DNA of 13,064 nucleotides from an uncultured Ruminococcus sp. (lineage in GTDB: Bacteria; Bacillota; Clostridia; Oscillospirales; Ruminococcaceae): positions 1 through 13,064 of the forward strand of contig CAMNFW010000036.1 of NCBI GenBank assembly GCA_946537565.1. Reading direction: 5' to 3'. The stretch's first letter is position 1. The number at the start of each line of letters is the position of its first letter. The notes below the pieces were generated by a model, which was given only the letters and a program-made list of their open reading frames with translations, was not told the DNA's origin and did not search any database. Below, piece by piece: positions 1 through 5,999 of the stretch. The position numbers were made by a program, and so were the translations under genes.

Positions 1-49
1 CCCTTTGCCTCGTGCCTTTCGTGCTGTTCTCTCGTTCGACAGCTTTTAT

Positions 50-78
50 ATTATACCACCTATTTTTCAGTTTGTCAA
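50..78 (-). promoter_or_regulatory. Consensus sigma-A promoter firing leftward out of the window
   Basis: On the minus strand there is a perfect -35 (TTGACA, 73-78), a 17-base spacer and a perfect -10 (TATAAT, 50-55). The start site would fall near base 43. The transcript runs off the left edge after about 43 bases with no start codon or ribosome binding site visible, so the gene it drives is outside the window. It lies downstream of the terminator that closes the second pilin gene, so it is a separate unit with the same promoter type as the two pilin genes. Confidence 0.85.
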
Positions 79-128
79 GCAAAAGAATTTCAACATAGTT
101 CCAATATTTTTGTTATATTTTTCATTGC

Positions 129-158
129 AAAAAATATGCACGACCTTAGCCGTGCATA
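129..158 (-). terminator. Rho-independent terminator of the second pilin gene
   Basis: The minus strand shows a 10-bp stem (149-158 with 135-144, including one G-U pair on the RNA), a 4-base loop and a run of six T (134-129). It begins 12 bases after the pilin stop codon at 171-173. It isolates the pilin from the next leftward promoter. Confidence 0.9.
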
Positions 159-170
159 ATATCATCAATA

Positions 171-770
171 TTAAAGATCCGATGTGTCAAGATCATAAAG
201 ATTCATCTGCGCAGCCTGCACTCCAGCTGAAGCTAAAGTGTCAAGATCTCTGCCAGCATCCTCCACAGCATCTGAATTTGTCGGATATGAACCTATAAAG
301 CGGTCGCCGGAATATCTTGCAACAGCCACAGACTGAACTGTGTAATTCTTGATATATACCTTGTACTCTACATTGTCATCAAGGACCTTCTGCACTTCTC
401 TGCCAAACTTTGTATTATTCTTAGCAAGATTAGCTCCGGCACCAGAAGCTGTTCTTCCGTTAGAAGCCAGATCAGCTGCCGCAATCTGAGTTCCTGCAGA
501 ATTACAAAGGAAGCCGGTCGTACCGTTCCAATAGTAATAGAAATCGCCGCTTGTCATAAACTCTTCCCCGTGAGTTCTTTCATACGACGCAAAATCCGTT
601 GCAGCGTGCTGTGCAGCGTTGAAGATCGTCTTAGACTTTGTATTCAGCGTTCTCTGGCGTGAACGGTTAAGCAGCGCACCCCACGCAAGTCCAACGATCG
701 CCGCAAGAATCGCCATAATTGCCATAACTATAATAAGCTCCATTAAAGTAAAGCCTTTCTTCTTTCTCAT
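171..770 (-). CDS. Type IV pilin, second major-type prepilin
   Basis: Structural or accessory pilin subunit of a type IV pilus, 199 residues. It has a 6-residue basic leader (MRKKKG), a cleavage site G6/F7, Glu11 at mature position +5, and a hydrophobic N-terminal helix to about residue 34 (FTLMELIIVMAIMAILAA). This is the class III signal recognised by PilD. The globular part has an aromatic patch (FYYYW, near 77-81), a single Cys near residue 89 and an acidic C-terminus. The ATG follows GAGGAGGA by 7 bases, and a consensus promoter lies 33 bases further upstream. It is monocistronic, with its own terminator, immediately downstream of the S41 protease gene. Its own strong promoter suggests high expression, so it may be an alternative major pilin and not a tip component. 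The N-terminal region identifies the family; the globular domain cannot be assigned to a known pilin type from sequence alone. Confidence 0.9.
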   Translation of the reverse strand: MRKKKGFTLMELIIVMAIMAILAAIVGLAWGALLNRSRQRTLNTKSKTIFNAAQHAATDFASYERTHGEEFMTSGDFYYYWNGTTGFLCNSAGTQIAAADLASNGRTASGAGANLAKNNTKFGREVQKVLDDNVEYKVYIKNYTVQSVAVARYSGDRFIGSYPTNSDAVEDAGRDLDTLASAGVQAAQMNLYDLDTSDL

Positions 771-802
771 ACGAATTCCTCCTCTAAAGATAATTCATAT
801 AT

Positions 803-831
803 ATTATACCAAAAAGTTCACAATTTGTCAA
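803..831 (-). promoter_or_regulatory. Consensus sigma-A promoter of the second pilin gene
   Basis: Perfect TTGACA (826-831), 17-base spacer and perfect TATAAT (803-808) on the minus strand. The start site is expected near 796, giving a leader of only about 25 bases that contains the ribosome binding site (778-783). No terminator hairpin is visible between the protease stop codon (878) and this promoter, so read-through from the protease gene could add to expression. Confidence 0.88.
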
Positions 832-877
832 TAAAAACTCTTTGTATTTTCCGACAAAATTAACCGTCTGCAATTGT

Positions 878-2029
878 TCAATCAGCCAAAATTTCCAAAG
901 CTTTCTTCAATTGAATATCATCATCGGTTCCGATCAGCTCGCTGTCCATGTCAAGAATTATGTCCGGAGTAATGCCAACACCGTTGTAATTGGGTATATC
1001 ATTTACATAATAATAGCCTGCAACGTAGGGCACAAGCGACCAGTCGTTCATCATTATTGTCTCCTGATACACGCCCTTGCCGCCGGTCTGAGTGCCGATG
1101 ACAGTTCCCCTGCCAGTATCCTGAAACAGCGCTGCCAGTATCTCTCCGGAGCTGTACGTTCCGCCGGATACAAGCACTGCCACGTTCTGGTCAAGGGTAA
1201 TTTCAGAGCTTGTAGACCAGCTTTCAACCTTGTCTGTTCTCTCGGCAACGTTCTTCACAGTCGCTCCTTCGCCGTAAAACAGGTCAAACATTTCTATCGT
1301 GTCAGAGGTGAAACCGCCGGTATTCTGCCGCAGATCAAGGACAATATTCTTCACATTTCCGTCATTCAGCTCATTGAAACGCAGCAGAAAATTATCCCTC
1401 TCGCAGCCTGCAAACCCATTGAAGCGGTAATAAAACGTGTCGCCGATAAGACGATATTCAACTTCCGAGTAGCGTTCCATTTCATTCGCCCGGACAAAAT
1501 CAATCGTTGATTTTTCGCCGTTTCGATCGATTTCCAGGGTCATTGAAGTTCCGTCCTTGCCCAGAAGCTCGCTGATAATGTTATAGTAACCCGTTTCCGC
1601 CACGCTCTCGCCGTTTATCGCTGTGATCACATCGCCCTGCCTGAGACCCATTTTCTGTGCCTGTGAGCCGTCCTTGACCTCAGTGACGAGAATACACCTG
1701 CTCTTATCGTCCTGAGCGATCTTAAAGCCGCTGGTGCGTGTTGAGGGGGCAGAATTCACATACGCTTCCTCCGAGTAATATGCCGGAGTGTATTTCATAA
1801 ATCTGTCGTCAAAGCCGTTCAGCATTCCGGAGATCATTGAATATTCCACCAACTCGCTGTCATAATCCTTGTAGTAGTTTTTGCTTACTTCGTCATAAAC
1901 CTCTACAAGCTGCGGATTTTTCGCTGTGAAGTCAAGCTCATTACTGTGATAAACTGAAAAGCCGAGATAGGCTGCTCCTGCGCCAACAGCTGCGGCACAT
2001 ATCAAGCCGATTATATATTTTGCGTTCAT
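878..2029 (-). CDS. S41-family C-terminal processing protease (CtpA/CtpB-like) with PDZ domain
   Basis: Membrane-anchored extracytoplasmic serine protease, 383 residues. An N-terminal signal-anchor lies at about 5-27, followed by the short helical region usual in this family. A PDZ domain sits near 98-175 (KMGLRQGDVITAINGESV within it). The S41 core follows, with LDLRQNTGG near 231-239. The catalytic Ser-Lys-Gln triad can be placed at S293 (YSSGE), K318 (GGKGV) and Q322; the 25- and 4-residue spacings equal those of the Bacillus CtpB triad, so it should be active. The ATG has a GGAG site 6 bases upstream, directly after the T-run of a terminator. Family members trim or degrade exported proteins by recognising C-termini through the PDZ domain. 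Its place between two pilin genes suggests a role in pilin quality control, turnover or shedding, but no sequence feature proves a pilin substrate. Confidence 0.92.
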   Translation of the reverse strand: MNAKYIIGLICAAAVGAGAAYLGFSVYHSNELDFTAKNPQLVEVYDEVSKNYYKDYDSELVEYSMISGMLNGFDDRFMKYTPAYYSEEAYVNSAPSTRTSGFKIAQDDKSRCILVTEVKDGSQAQKMGLRQGDVITAINGESVAETGYYNIISELLGKDGTSMTLEIDRNGEKSTIDFVRANEMERYSEVEYRLIGDTFYYRFNGFAGCERDNFLLRFNELNDGNVKNIVLDLRQNTGGFTSDTIEMFDLFYGEGATVKNVAERTDKVESWSTSSEITLDQNVAVLVSGGTYSSGEILAALFQDTGRGTVIGTQTGGKGVYQETIMMNDWSLVPYVAGYYYVNDIPNYNGVGITPDIILDMDSELIGTDDDIQLKKALEILAD

Positions 2030-2039
2030 ATTTCACTCC

Positions 2040-2072
2040 AAAAAAATCCCCTCACGAAGAGGGGATCTTTTT
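2040..2072 (-). terminator. Terminator/attenuator between pilA and the S41 protease gene
   Basis: On the minus strand a perfect 8-bp stem (ATCCCCTC / GAGGGGAT, 2066-2059 with 2053-2046) with a TTCGT loop is followed by six T (2045-2040). The GGAG ribosome binding site of the protease gene begins one base after this run. It should end most pilA transcripts. Unless the protease has its own weak promoter, it would be expressed only by read-through. The flanking A-run also makes it look bidirectional, but no plus-strand gene needs it. Confidence 0.88.
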
Positions 2073-2104
2073 AATTATTCAGATTAGTATACAATCATTT
2101 AAGA

Positions 2105-2629
2105 TCATGTACCTGATGCTGCTGCTTCGCCTCTCTGTGTAGCTGCCTTAGCAACTGCTGCATCATAAGCTGAGCCGTAGTCGTCAGCCTTGTAACCAGC
2201 GTTGCTGTAGTTGTCAACAGTAACGATACCAGCAGGATAAGAACCAAGATATGTGCCGTCAGCTGAGCATACGCAAGCGTCGCAGATGCTGCCTGTAACA
2301 TGAGCTTTACCGTTAACGTTAGCGATATCGTCCATGTAGTTCTTGATCTTGTTGCTGAGCTTTGTCATGTTAGCTGCATCAAGCTTACTAACTGCGCCGT
2401 CTTTGATTGTGTAGTGGCCGTCCATATCTGTAGCGCCTTCTTCGTCCAGCTCGATGAGGGCTGTGTTGATAGCCTTCTGGAGTGAAGCTGCTGCTGAGTT
2501 AGCTGAAGAAATCTTGGACTTTCTTACATAACCGAGCATTGAAGGAACGAGGATTGCTGCGAGAACACCGATGATAGCGATAACAACGATGAGCTCAATA
2601 AGGGTAAAACCTTTCTTTGTTGTTTTCAT
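2105..2629 (-). CDS. pilA: Major type IV pilin
   Basis: Probable main structural subunit of the pilus shaft, 174 residues, about 167 after processing. A 7-residue leader (MKTTKKG) precedes F8, with Glu12 at mature +5 and a canonical helix (FTLIELIVVIAIIGVLAA). The amphipathic second half of the helix carries VRKSKISSANSAAASLQKA. The globular domain contains three clustered Cys (C116, C119, C121; CDACVC), unusual for a pilin, and an Ala-rich tail. Codon choice is strongly biased (for example GCT for Ala), which fits high expression. The ATG follows AAAGGAGG by 9 bases. It has its own strong promoter and a long leader, and a terminator follows the stop. Pilins of this size occur in Ruminococcus albus, where type IV pili have been linked to adhesion to cellulose; that this pilin has the same job is inference. 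Confidence 0.93.
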   Translation of the reverse strand: MKTTKKGFTLIELIVVIAIIGVLAAILVPSMLGYVRKSKISSANSAAASLQKAINTALIELDEEGATDMDGHYTIKDGAVSKLDAANMTKLSNKIKNYMDDIANVNGKAHVTGSICDACVCSADGTYLGSYPAGIVTVDNYSNAGYKADDYGSAYDAAVAKAATQRGEAAASGT

Positions 2630-2655
2630 AATAGAAAACCTCCTTTATAATATTT

Positions 2656-2669
2656 TGTCCTTTCGGACA
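2656..2669 (-). promoter_or_regulatory. Stem-loop in the pilA leader, just before the ribosome binding site
   Basis: In the minus-strand transcript TGTCC-GAAA-GGACA forms a 5-bp stem closed by a GNRA-type GAAA tetraloop. It ends about 9 bases before AAAGGAGG (2646-2639). The structure is short but exact. It could stabilise the message or expose the ribosome binding site; no known riboswitch motif is recognised. Confidence 0.5.
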
Positions 2670-2758
2670 GTTTCTTTGGAATCGGACTTAATTTTTTTCT
2701 GGCGGAACCTTTATCGCTCTGCCTTTACGTTCTGTCCTCTTCCCTTTCCTGTGATTAT

Positions 2759-2787
2759 AGTATATCACGTTATTCATAAATTGTCAA
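2759..2787 (-). promoter_or_regulatory. Sigma-A promoter of pilA
   Basis: Perfect TTGACA (2782-2787), 17-base spacer and TATACT (2759-2764) on the minus strand. The start site is expected near 2752, which gives a leader of about 122 bases before the pilA ATG. The leader's first half is purine-rich (2751-2711) and its second half holds the 2656-2669 stem-loop. This is far longer than the leader of the second pilin gene. Confidence 0.85.
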
Positions 2788-2985
2788 TAGTTTCTTGAAA
2801 AATTCTTCACGAAAAATGATTTTTTTACACCGAAACGGTAAATCGGCATTTATTTCAGAACGTTTCCGTCACTTTGCACAATATTCTATGAATAAAAAAT
2901 ATTTTTTAACTATTTAACCGTTCTCATTTTACTGTAATCGTTCATATATCCCCTGCCGAAAAATTATCTCAGCTCCAGAAATTTT
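2788..2985. other. AT-rich gene-free region upstream of the pilA promoter
   Basis: No credible gene is visible here. It holds a 16-bp perfect palindrome of A and T runs (2893-2908, A6-TA-T6 core), which should be intrinsically curved, and a small inverted repeat ACCG-AAA-CGGT (2829-2839). The related strings AACGTTTCCGT and AACCGTTCTC lie nearby. These sit about 40-120 bases upstream of the pilA -35 and could bind a regulator or act as a curved upstream element. That role is speculative. Confidence 0.4.
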
Positions 2986-3013
2986 AAAGAGGACAGCCGC
3001 AGCCGTCCCCTTT
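2986..3013 (-). terminator. Hairpin terminator after pilT
   Basis: In the minus-strand transcript AAAGGGGACGGC pairs with GCTGTCCTCTTT through 12 positions (two G-U pairs) around a TGCG loop. It starts 8 bases after the pilT stop codon (3022-3024). The T-run is short (TTT, then AAAATTT), so termination may be partial. Confidence 0.65.
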
Positions 3014-3021
3014 TAATAATC

Positions 3022-4134
3022 TTACTTTACCTGAATATTCATGCCGCCGGAAGGAGTTCCGCCCATCTGTGCGAGGAAACGGTAGAATTCCTGTTTGTCC
3101 TGGCACTTTTCGAGAGCGTCCTCTTCCTTGATAGTACCCTTTGCGGTATGCTTTGCAAGCTCCTGATCCAGGGACATCATTCCCTGCTGCTTACCGGTCT
3201 GGATAGCCGACTGGATAAGGTGGATCTTATTGTCACGAACCATTGCAGAGATAGCATCTGTACAGTTAAGAATCTCCATAACAGCAATACGACCTGTTCC
3301 GTCTCTCTTCGGGATAAGGGTCTGAGAGATAACGCCGACCAGGTTGTTAGCCAGCTGTGTACGGATCTGCTGCTGCTGATGCTCAGGATAAACGTCGATG
3401 ATACGGTTGATAGTATCAGCGGCGGAGGTTGTATGAAGTGTAGAAAGAACGAGGTGTCCGGTCTCGGCTGCGGTTACAGCTGCCTGGATAGTCTCGAAGT
3501 CACGCATTTCTCCTACGAGGATAACGTCCGGGTCCTCACGAAGTGCTGCACGGAGGGCAAGGGCAAAGGACGGAACGTCATCGCCGATCTCTCTCTGGTT
3601 TACCATACATCTCTTGTGATCGTGAACATACTCGATAGGGTCTTCAACTGTGATTATATGTGCGCTCTTATTCAGATTTACATAGTCGATCATTGCTGCC
3701 AGGGTGGTTGATTTACCTGAACCGGTAGGGCCTGTTACAAGCACAAGTCCTCTTGGACGCATTGCAAAATCTGAAAGGATCGGCGGAAGCATAAGGTCTT
3801 CCAGAGTCGGGATATCATTTCTCAGAAGACGGATAGCGATAGCTGGCTTACCCTTCTGGAAGTACACGTTTACACGGTGACGGTAGCCGCTCTTTGTCTG
3901 GAAAGAGAAGTCAGTATCAATATGGTTATTGATCTGGGTCTGCTGCTGATCGTTAGTCATCTGGTTAACGATGTCCAGTATCTCCTCTTCGTCCATTTCA
4001 GGGTACTGGCTTCTCATGGTTCTGAGAGTACCGTTAAGACGAACGACCGGTGCAATAGCATTAGTGAAGTGAAGGTCCGAGCAGCCAAGTACACGAACCT
4101 GGTCAAGTATAGTATGTATATTTATCTGTCCCAT
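3022..4134 (-). CDS. pilT: Type IV pilus retraction ATPase
   Basis: Hexameric cytoplasmic AAA+-like secretion ATPase that powers pilus depolymerisation and twitching. The 370-residue length is close to the usual 340-370. The sequence begins directly with a PilT-type N-terminal domain (SDLHFTNAIAPVVRLNG, about 19-35). It shows a Walker A at 135-142 (GPTGSGKS), an Asp box (ITVEDPIEY, 161-169), a Walker B at about 201-212 (DPDVILVGEMRD) and a His box (GHLVLSTLHT, 216-225). The C-terminal helix region resembles PilT (IQSAIQTGKQQGMMSLDQEL). It lacks the tetra-Cys zinc element of PilB, which separates the two. The ATG follows GGAGG by 8 bases and lies 19 bases after the pilB stop, so the two genes are surely co-transcribed. 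A short Gly-rich tail (GGTPSGGMNIQVK) ends the protein. Confidence 0.95.
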   Translation of the reverse strand: MGQINIHTILDQVRVLGCSDLHFTNAIAPVVRLNGTLRTMRSQYPEMDEEEILDIVNQMTNDQQQTQINNHIDTDFSFQTKSGYRHRVNVYFQKGKPAIAIRLLRNDIPTLEDLMLPPILSDFAMRPRGLVLVTGPTGSGKSTTLAAMIDYVNLNKSAHIITVEDPIEYVHDHKRCMVNQREIGDDVPSFALALRAALREDPDVILVGEMRDFETIQAAVTAAETGHLVLSTLHTTSAADTINRIIDVYPEHQQQQIRTQLANNLVGVISQTLIPKRDGTGRIAVMEILNCTDAISAMVRDNKIHLIQSAIQTGKQQGMMSLDQELAKHTAKGTIKEEDALEKCQDKQEFYRFLAQMGGTPSGGMNIQVK

Positions 4135-4153
4135 TGTATTATCCTCCGATCTA

Positions 4154-5833
4154 TTATACTGTATAAGTTGTTCTTACAAGTTCCTGCATTGAGGTCATAC
4201 CAGCCTGTACCAGCTCAGAAACGTTATCACGGAGGAGCTTTGTGCCGTTAGCCTTAGCAGCAGCTTCGATCTCTTCCTTGCTTCCGTTGGCAGCGATGAT
4301 ATTACGAACATTTGCAGAACAATGGATTATCTCGTGAATAGCGGTTCTTCCTTTGTAGCCTGTGTTGTTGCAGGAAGGACAGCCGACAGCCTCATAGATC
4401 TGGATAGGATGATCTATACCCATAAGCTCATCTTCATCAGGTGTGGACATTCTTGGTTTTTTGCAGTCCGGGCACAATACCTTTACAAGTCGCTGAGCGA
4501 TAACGCCGATAAGTGAGGTAGCAACCATGTAAGGTGCAACTCCCATATCAACAAGACGTACAACTGTAGAAGCAGCGTCATTGGTATGAAGTGTGGAAAG
4601 AACAAGGTGTCCGGTGATAGCGGCACGGATACCGATATCGGCAGTCTCCGAGTCACGCATCTCTCCGACCATTACAACGTCAGGGTCCTGACGAAGAATT
4701 GAACGGAGGGCAGCTGCAAAGGTCATGCCTGCCTTCTGGTTAACCTGACACTGATTGATACCGTCGATATTTTTTTCGACAGGGTCTTCAACGGTTACGA
4801 CGTTTACGTTTGGCTTAGCGATCTCACCGAGAGCCGCATAAAGGGTGGTTGTTTTACCTGAACCAGTAGGGCCGGTAACGAGGATAACGCCCTGCGGAAC
4901 ACGGAGCATCGACTCGAACAGCTGGTAGTTATAATCTGACATACCCAGGTCAGTGATCTTACGAAGAGCGATCTGACCTGTGGAAAGAATTCGGATAACT
5001 ATCTTCTCGCCGCATACCATAGGAAGTGAAGATACACGGACATCAAGGGTAGTTCCGTCAACGACCTGTGTGAAACGGCCGTCCTGCGGGATTCTCTTTT
5101 CAGCGATGTTCATTCCGCTGATAAGCTTAAGACGAGTGGTAAGAGCGCTGTGAACGGCAGAGGAAATATTCATCAACTCAACAAGGTCGCCGTTAACACG
5201 GATACGGATCCTTGTATATTTATCGAAGGGCTCGATATGAATATCGGTTGCGTCGGCTCTGTATGAGTTTTCAACGATTGTAGTAGCCAGCTTAACGATA
5301 GGAGCGCTTTCAACTCTGTCCTTGGACTCATCATCCTCGATGCTTCCGCCCAGGTCGCCTGCCATCTGTGAAACGCTGTCGAGAACGTCACCAACATTCT
5401 GCATTGAATAGCAGCGGCCGATAGCCTTGTTGATAGCAGTAGTAGTAGCCAGTACCGGAATGGTGTCCATACCAGTAGATACCTTGATATCTTCAAGAAC
5501 GATAAAGTTTACAGGGTCATTAGTTGCTACAGTAAGACGCTTACCCATTACAGCGATAGCAATAACGGTATGCTTTCTTGCAAGAGCCTCAGGAACCTTC
5601 TGTACAGCCTCAGTATTGATCTCGATATTATCCAGGTCAACGTACTGAACTCTGAGTTTTCCTGCCAGCGCCTTAGTGAAGTTGACCTCGTTCATAAATC
5701 CCAGCTCAACAACAATGTCGCCGAATTTTTTAGTTCCGTTTGACTCTTTCTGAGCCGCAAGAACCTTCTGGAGCTGCTCTTCAGTGATAAGCCCCTGACT
5801 AACTAAGTAGTCACCAATTCTTTCGTTTCTCAT
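4154..5833 (-). CDS. pilB: Type IV pilus extension (assembly) ATPase
   Basis: Hexameric ATPase that drives pilin polymerisation through the inner-membrane platform. It is 559 residues from the chosen start. The domains are an N-terminal MshEN/GspE-N type domain (IGDYLVSQGLITEEQLQKVL, 6-25, onward to about 140), the N2 domain (about 175-310), and the ATPase core with Walker A 321-328 (GPTGSGKT), Asp box (VNVVTVEDPVE, 343-353), Walker B 383-394 (DPDVVMVGEMRD) and His box (GHLVLSTLHT). The zinc tetra-Cys element (C454, C457, C485, C488) is intact. A longer reading from 5899 exists, but only the ATG at 5833 has a ribosome binding site (GGAGG, 5840-5844) and begins at the family's usual N-terminus. 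MshEN domains in some homologues bind c-di-GMP; whether this one does cannot be decided by eye. Confidence 0.95.
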   Translation of the reverse strand: MRNERIGDYLVSQGLITEEQLQKVLAAQKESNGTKKFGDIVVELGFMNEVNFTKALAGKLRVQYVDLDNIEINTEAVQKVPEALARKHTVIAIAVMGKRLTVATNDPVNFIVLEDIKVSTGMDTIPVLATTTAINKAIGRCYSMQNVGDVLDSVSQMAGDLGGSIEDDESKDRVESAPIVKLATTIVENSYRADATDIHIEPFDKYTRIRIRVNGDLVELMNISSAVHSALTTRLKLISGMNIAEKRIPQDGRFTQVVDGTTLDVRVSSLPMVCGEKIVIRILSTGQIALRKITDLGMSDYNYQLFESMLRVPQGVILVTGPTGSGKTTTLYAALGEIAKPNVNVVTVEDPVEKNIDGINQCQVNQKAGMTFAAALRSILRQDPDVVMVGEMRDSETADIGIRAAITGHLVLSTLHTNDAASTVVRLVDMGVAPYMVATSLIGVIAQRLVKVLCPDCKKPRMSTPDEDELMGIDHPIQIYEAVGCPSCNNTGYKGRTAIHEIIHCSANVRNIIAANGSKEEIEAAAKANGTKLLRDNVSELVQAGMTSMQELVRTTYTV

Positions 5834-5837
5834 AACC

Positions 5838-5844
5838 AACCTCC
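5838..5844 (-). promoter_or_regulatory. Ribosome binding site fixing the pilB start
   Basis: GGAGGTT on the minus strand, with GGAGG 6 bases upstream of the ATG at 5833. No comparable site precedes the alternative ATG at 5899, so the shorter protein is preferred. Confidence 0.85.
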
Positions 5845-5861
5845 GTTGAAATTTTTGAGCC

Positions 5862-5916
5862 GCAGCATCCCTGCACCCAGCCGGATGTACCCGGCACACC
5901 GCTGAAAATACCGCTG
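5862..5916 (-). promoter_or_regulatory. GC-rich structured segment of the pilB leader
   Basis: Within an otherwise AT-rich divergent region there are two small hairpins (GCCGG/CCGGC, 5880-5884 with 5891-5895; GCAG/CTGC, 5862-5865 with 5871-5874). There is also a direct repeat of ACCGCTG on the plus strand at 5898-5904 and 5910-5916, a 12-base period. It lies between the divergent promoters and the pilB ribosome binding site. It could be an operator or a folded leader; no known riboswitch consensus was recognised. Confidence 0.35.
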
Positions 5917-5931
5917 TCCCTTATTTTATAC

Positions 5932-5959
5932 TTGATTTTTATTAAAAATATGCTATAAT
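5932..5959 (+). promoter_or_regulatory. Sigma-A promoter of pilD
   Basis: TTGATT (5932-5937), 16-base spacer and perfect TATAAT (5954-5959), with a TG extended -10 at 5951-5952. The start site is near 5966, leaving about 33 bases before the pilD ATG at 5999. Confidence 0.75.
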
Positions 5960-5970
5960 AGTGTTATGGC

Positions 5971-5999
5971 ATAATATAAACAGAAAGGAGGAAAAACAA
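5971..5999 (-). promoter_or_regulatory. Possible weak promoter of pilB-pilT
   Basis: On the minus strand TTGTTT (5994-5999), a 17-base spacer and TATTAT (5971-5976). If real, its -35 overlaps the pilD start codon and its transcript crosses the pilD promoter, so the two divergent units would interfere with each other. The match is modest and the region is AT-rich, so chance is possible. Confidence 0.3.

Noticed and set aside
1..128. Short plus-strand coding region at the left edge
   Set aside because: The bases are explained by a minus-strand consensus promoter and the pilin terminator; the translation is low-complexity and has no ribosome binding site.
842..1510. Plus-strand open frame of 222 codons
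   Set aside because: It lies wholly opposite the well-supported S41 protease gene, has no ribosome binding site and its translation shows no family features.
2630..2985. c-di-GMP riboswitch upstream of pilA, as in some Clostridia
   Set aside because: I looked for the conserved GEMM-I core and a type II-like pseudoknot in the minus-strand leader and could not find either. A covariance-model search would settle it.
3148..3711. Plus-strand open frame of 187 codons opposite pilT
   Set aside because: It is antisense to the conserved ATPase core of pilT; the translation is Cys-rich and without recognisable motifs.
5834..5899. 22-residue N-terminal extension of PilB
   Set aside because: The extension has no ribosome binding site, is Cys/Arg-rich unlike the family, and crosses the folded leader; the ATG at 5833 has GGAGG at good spacing.
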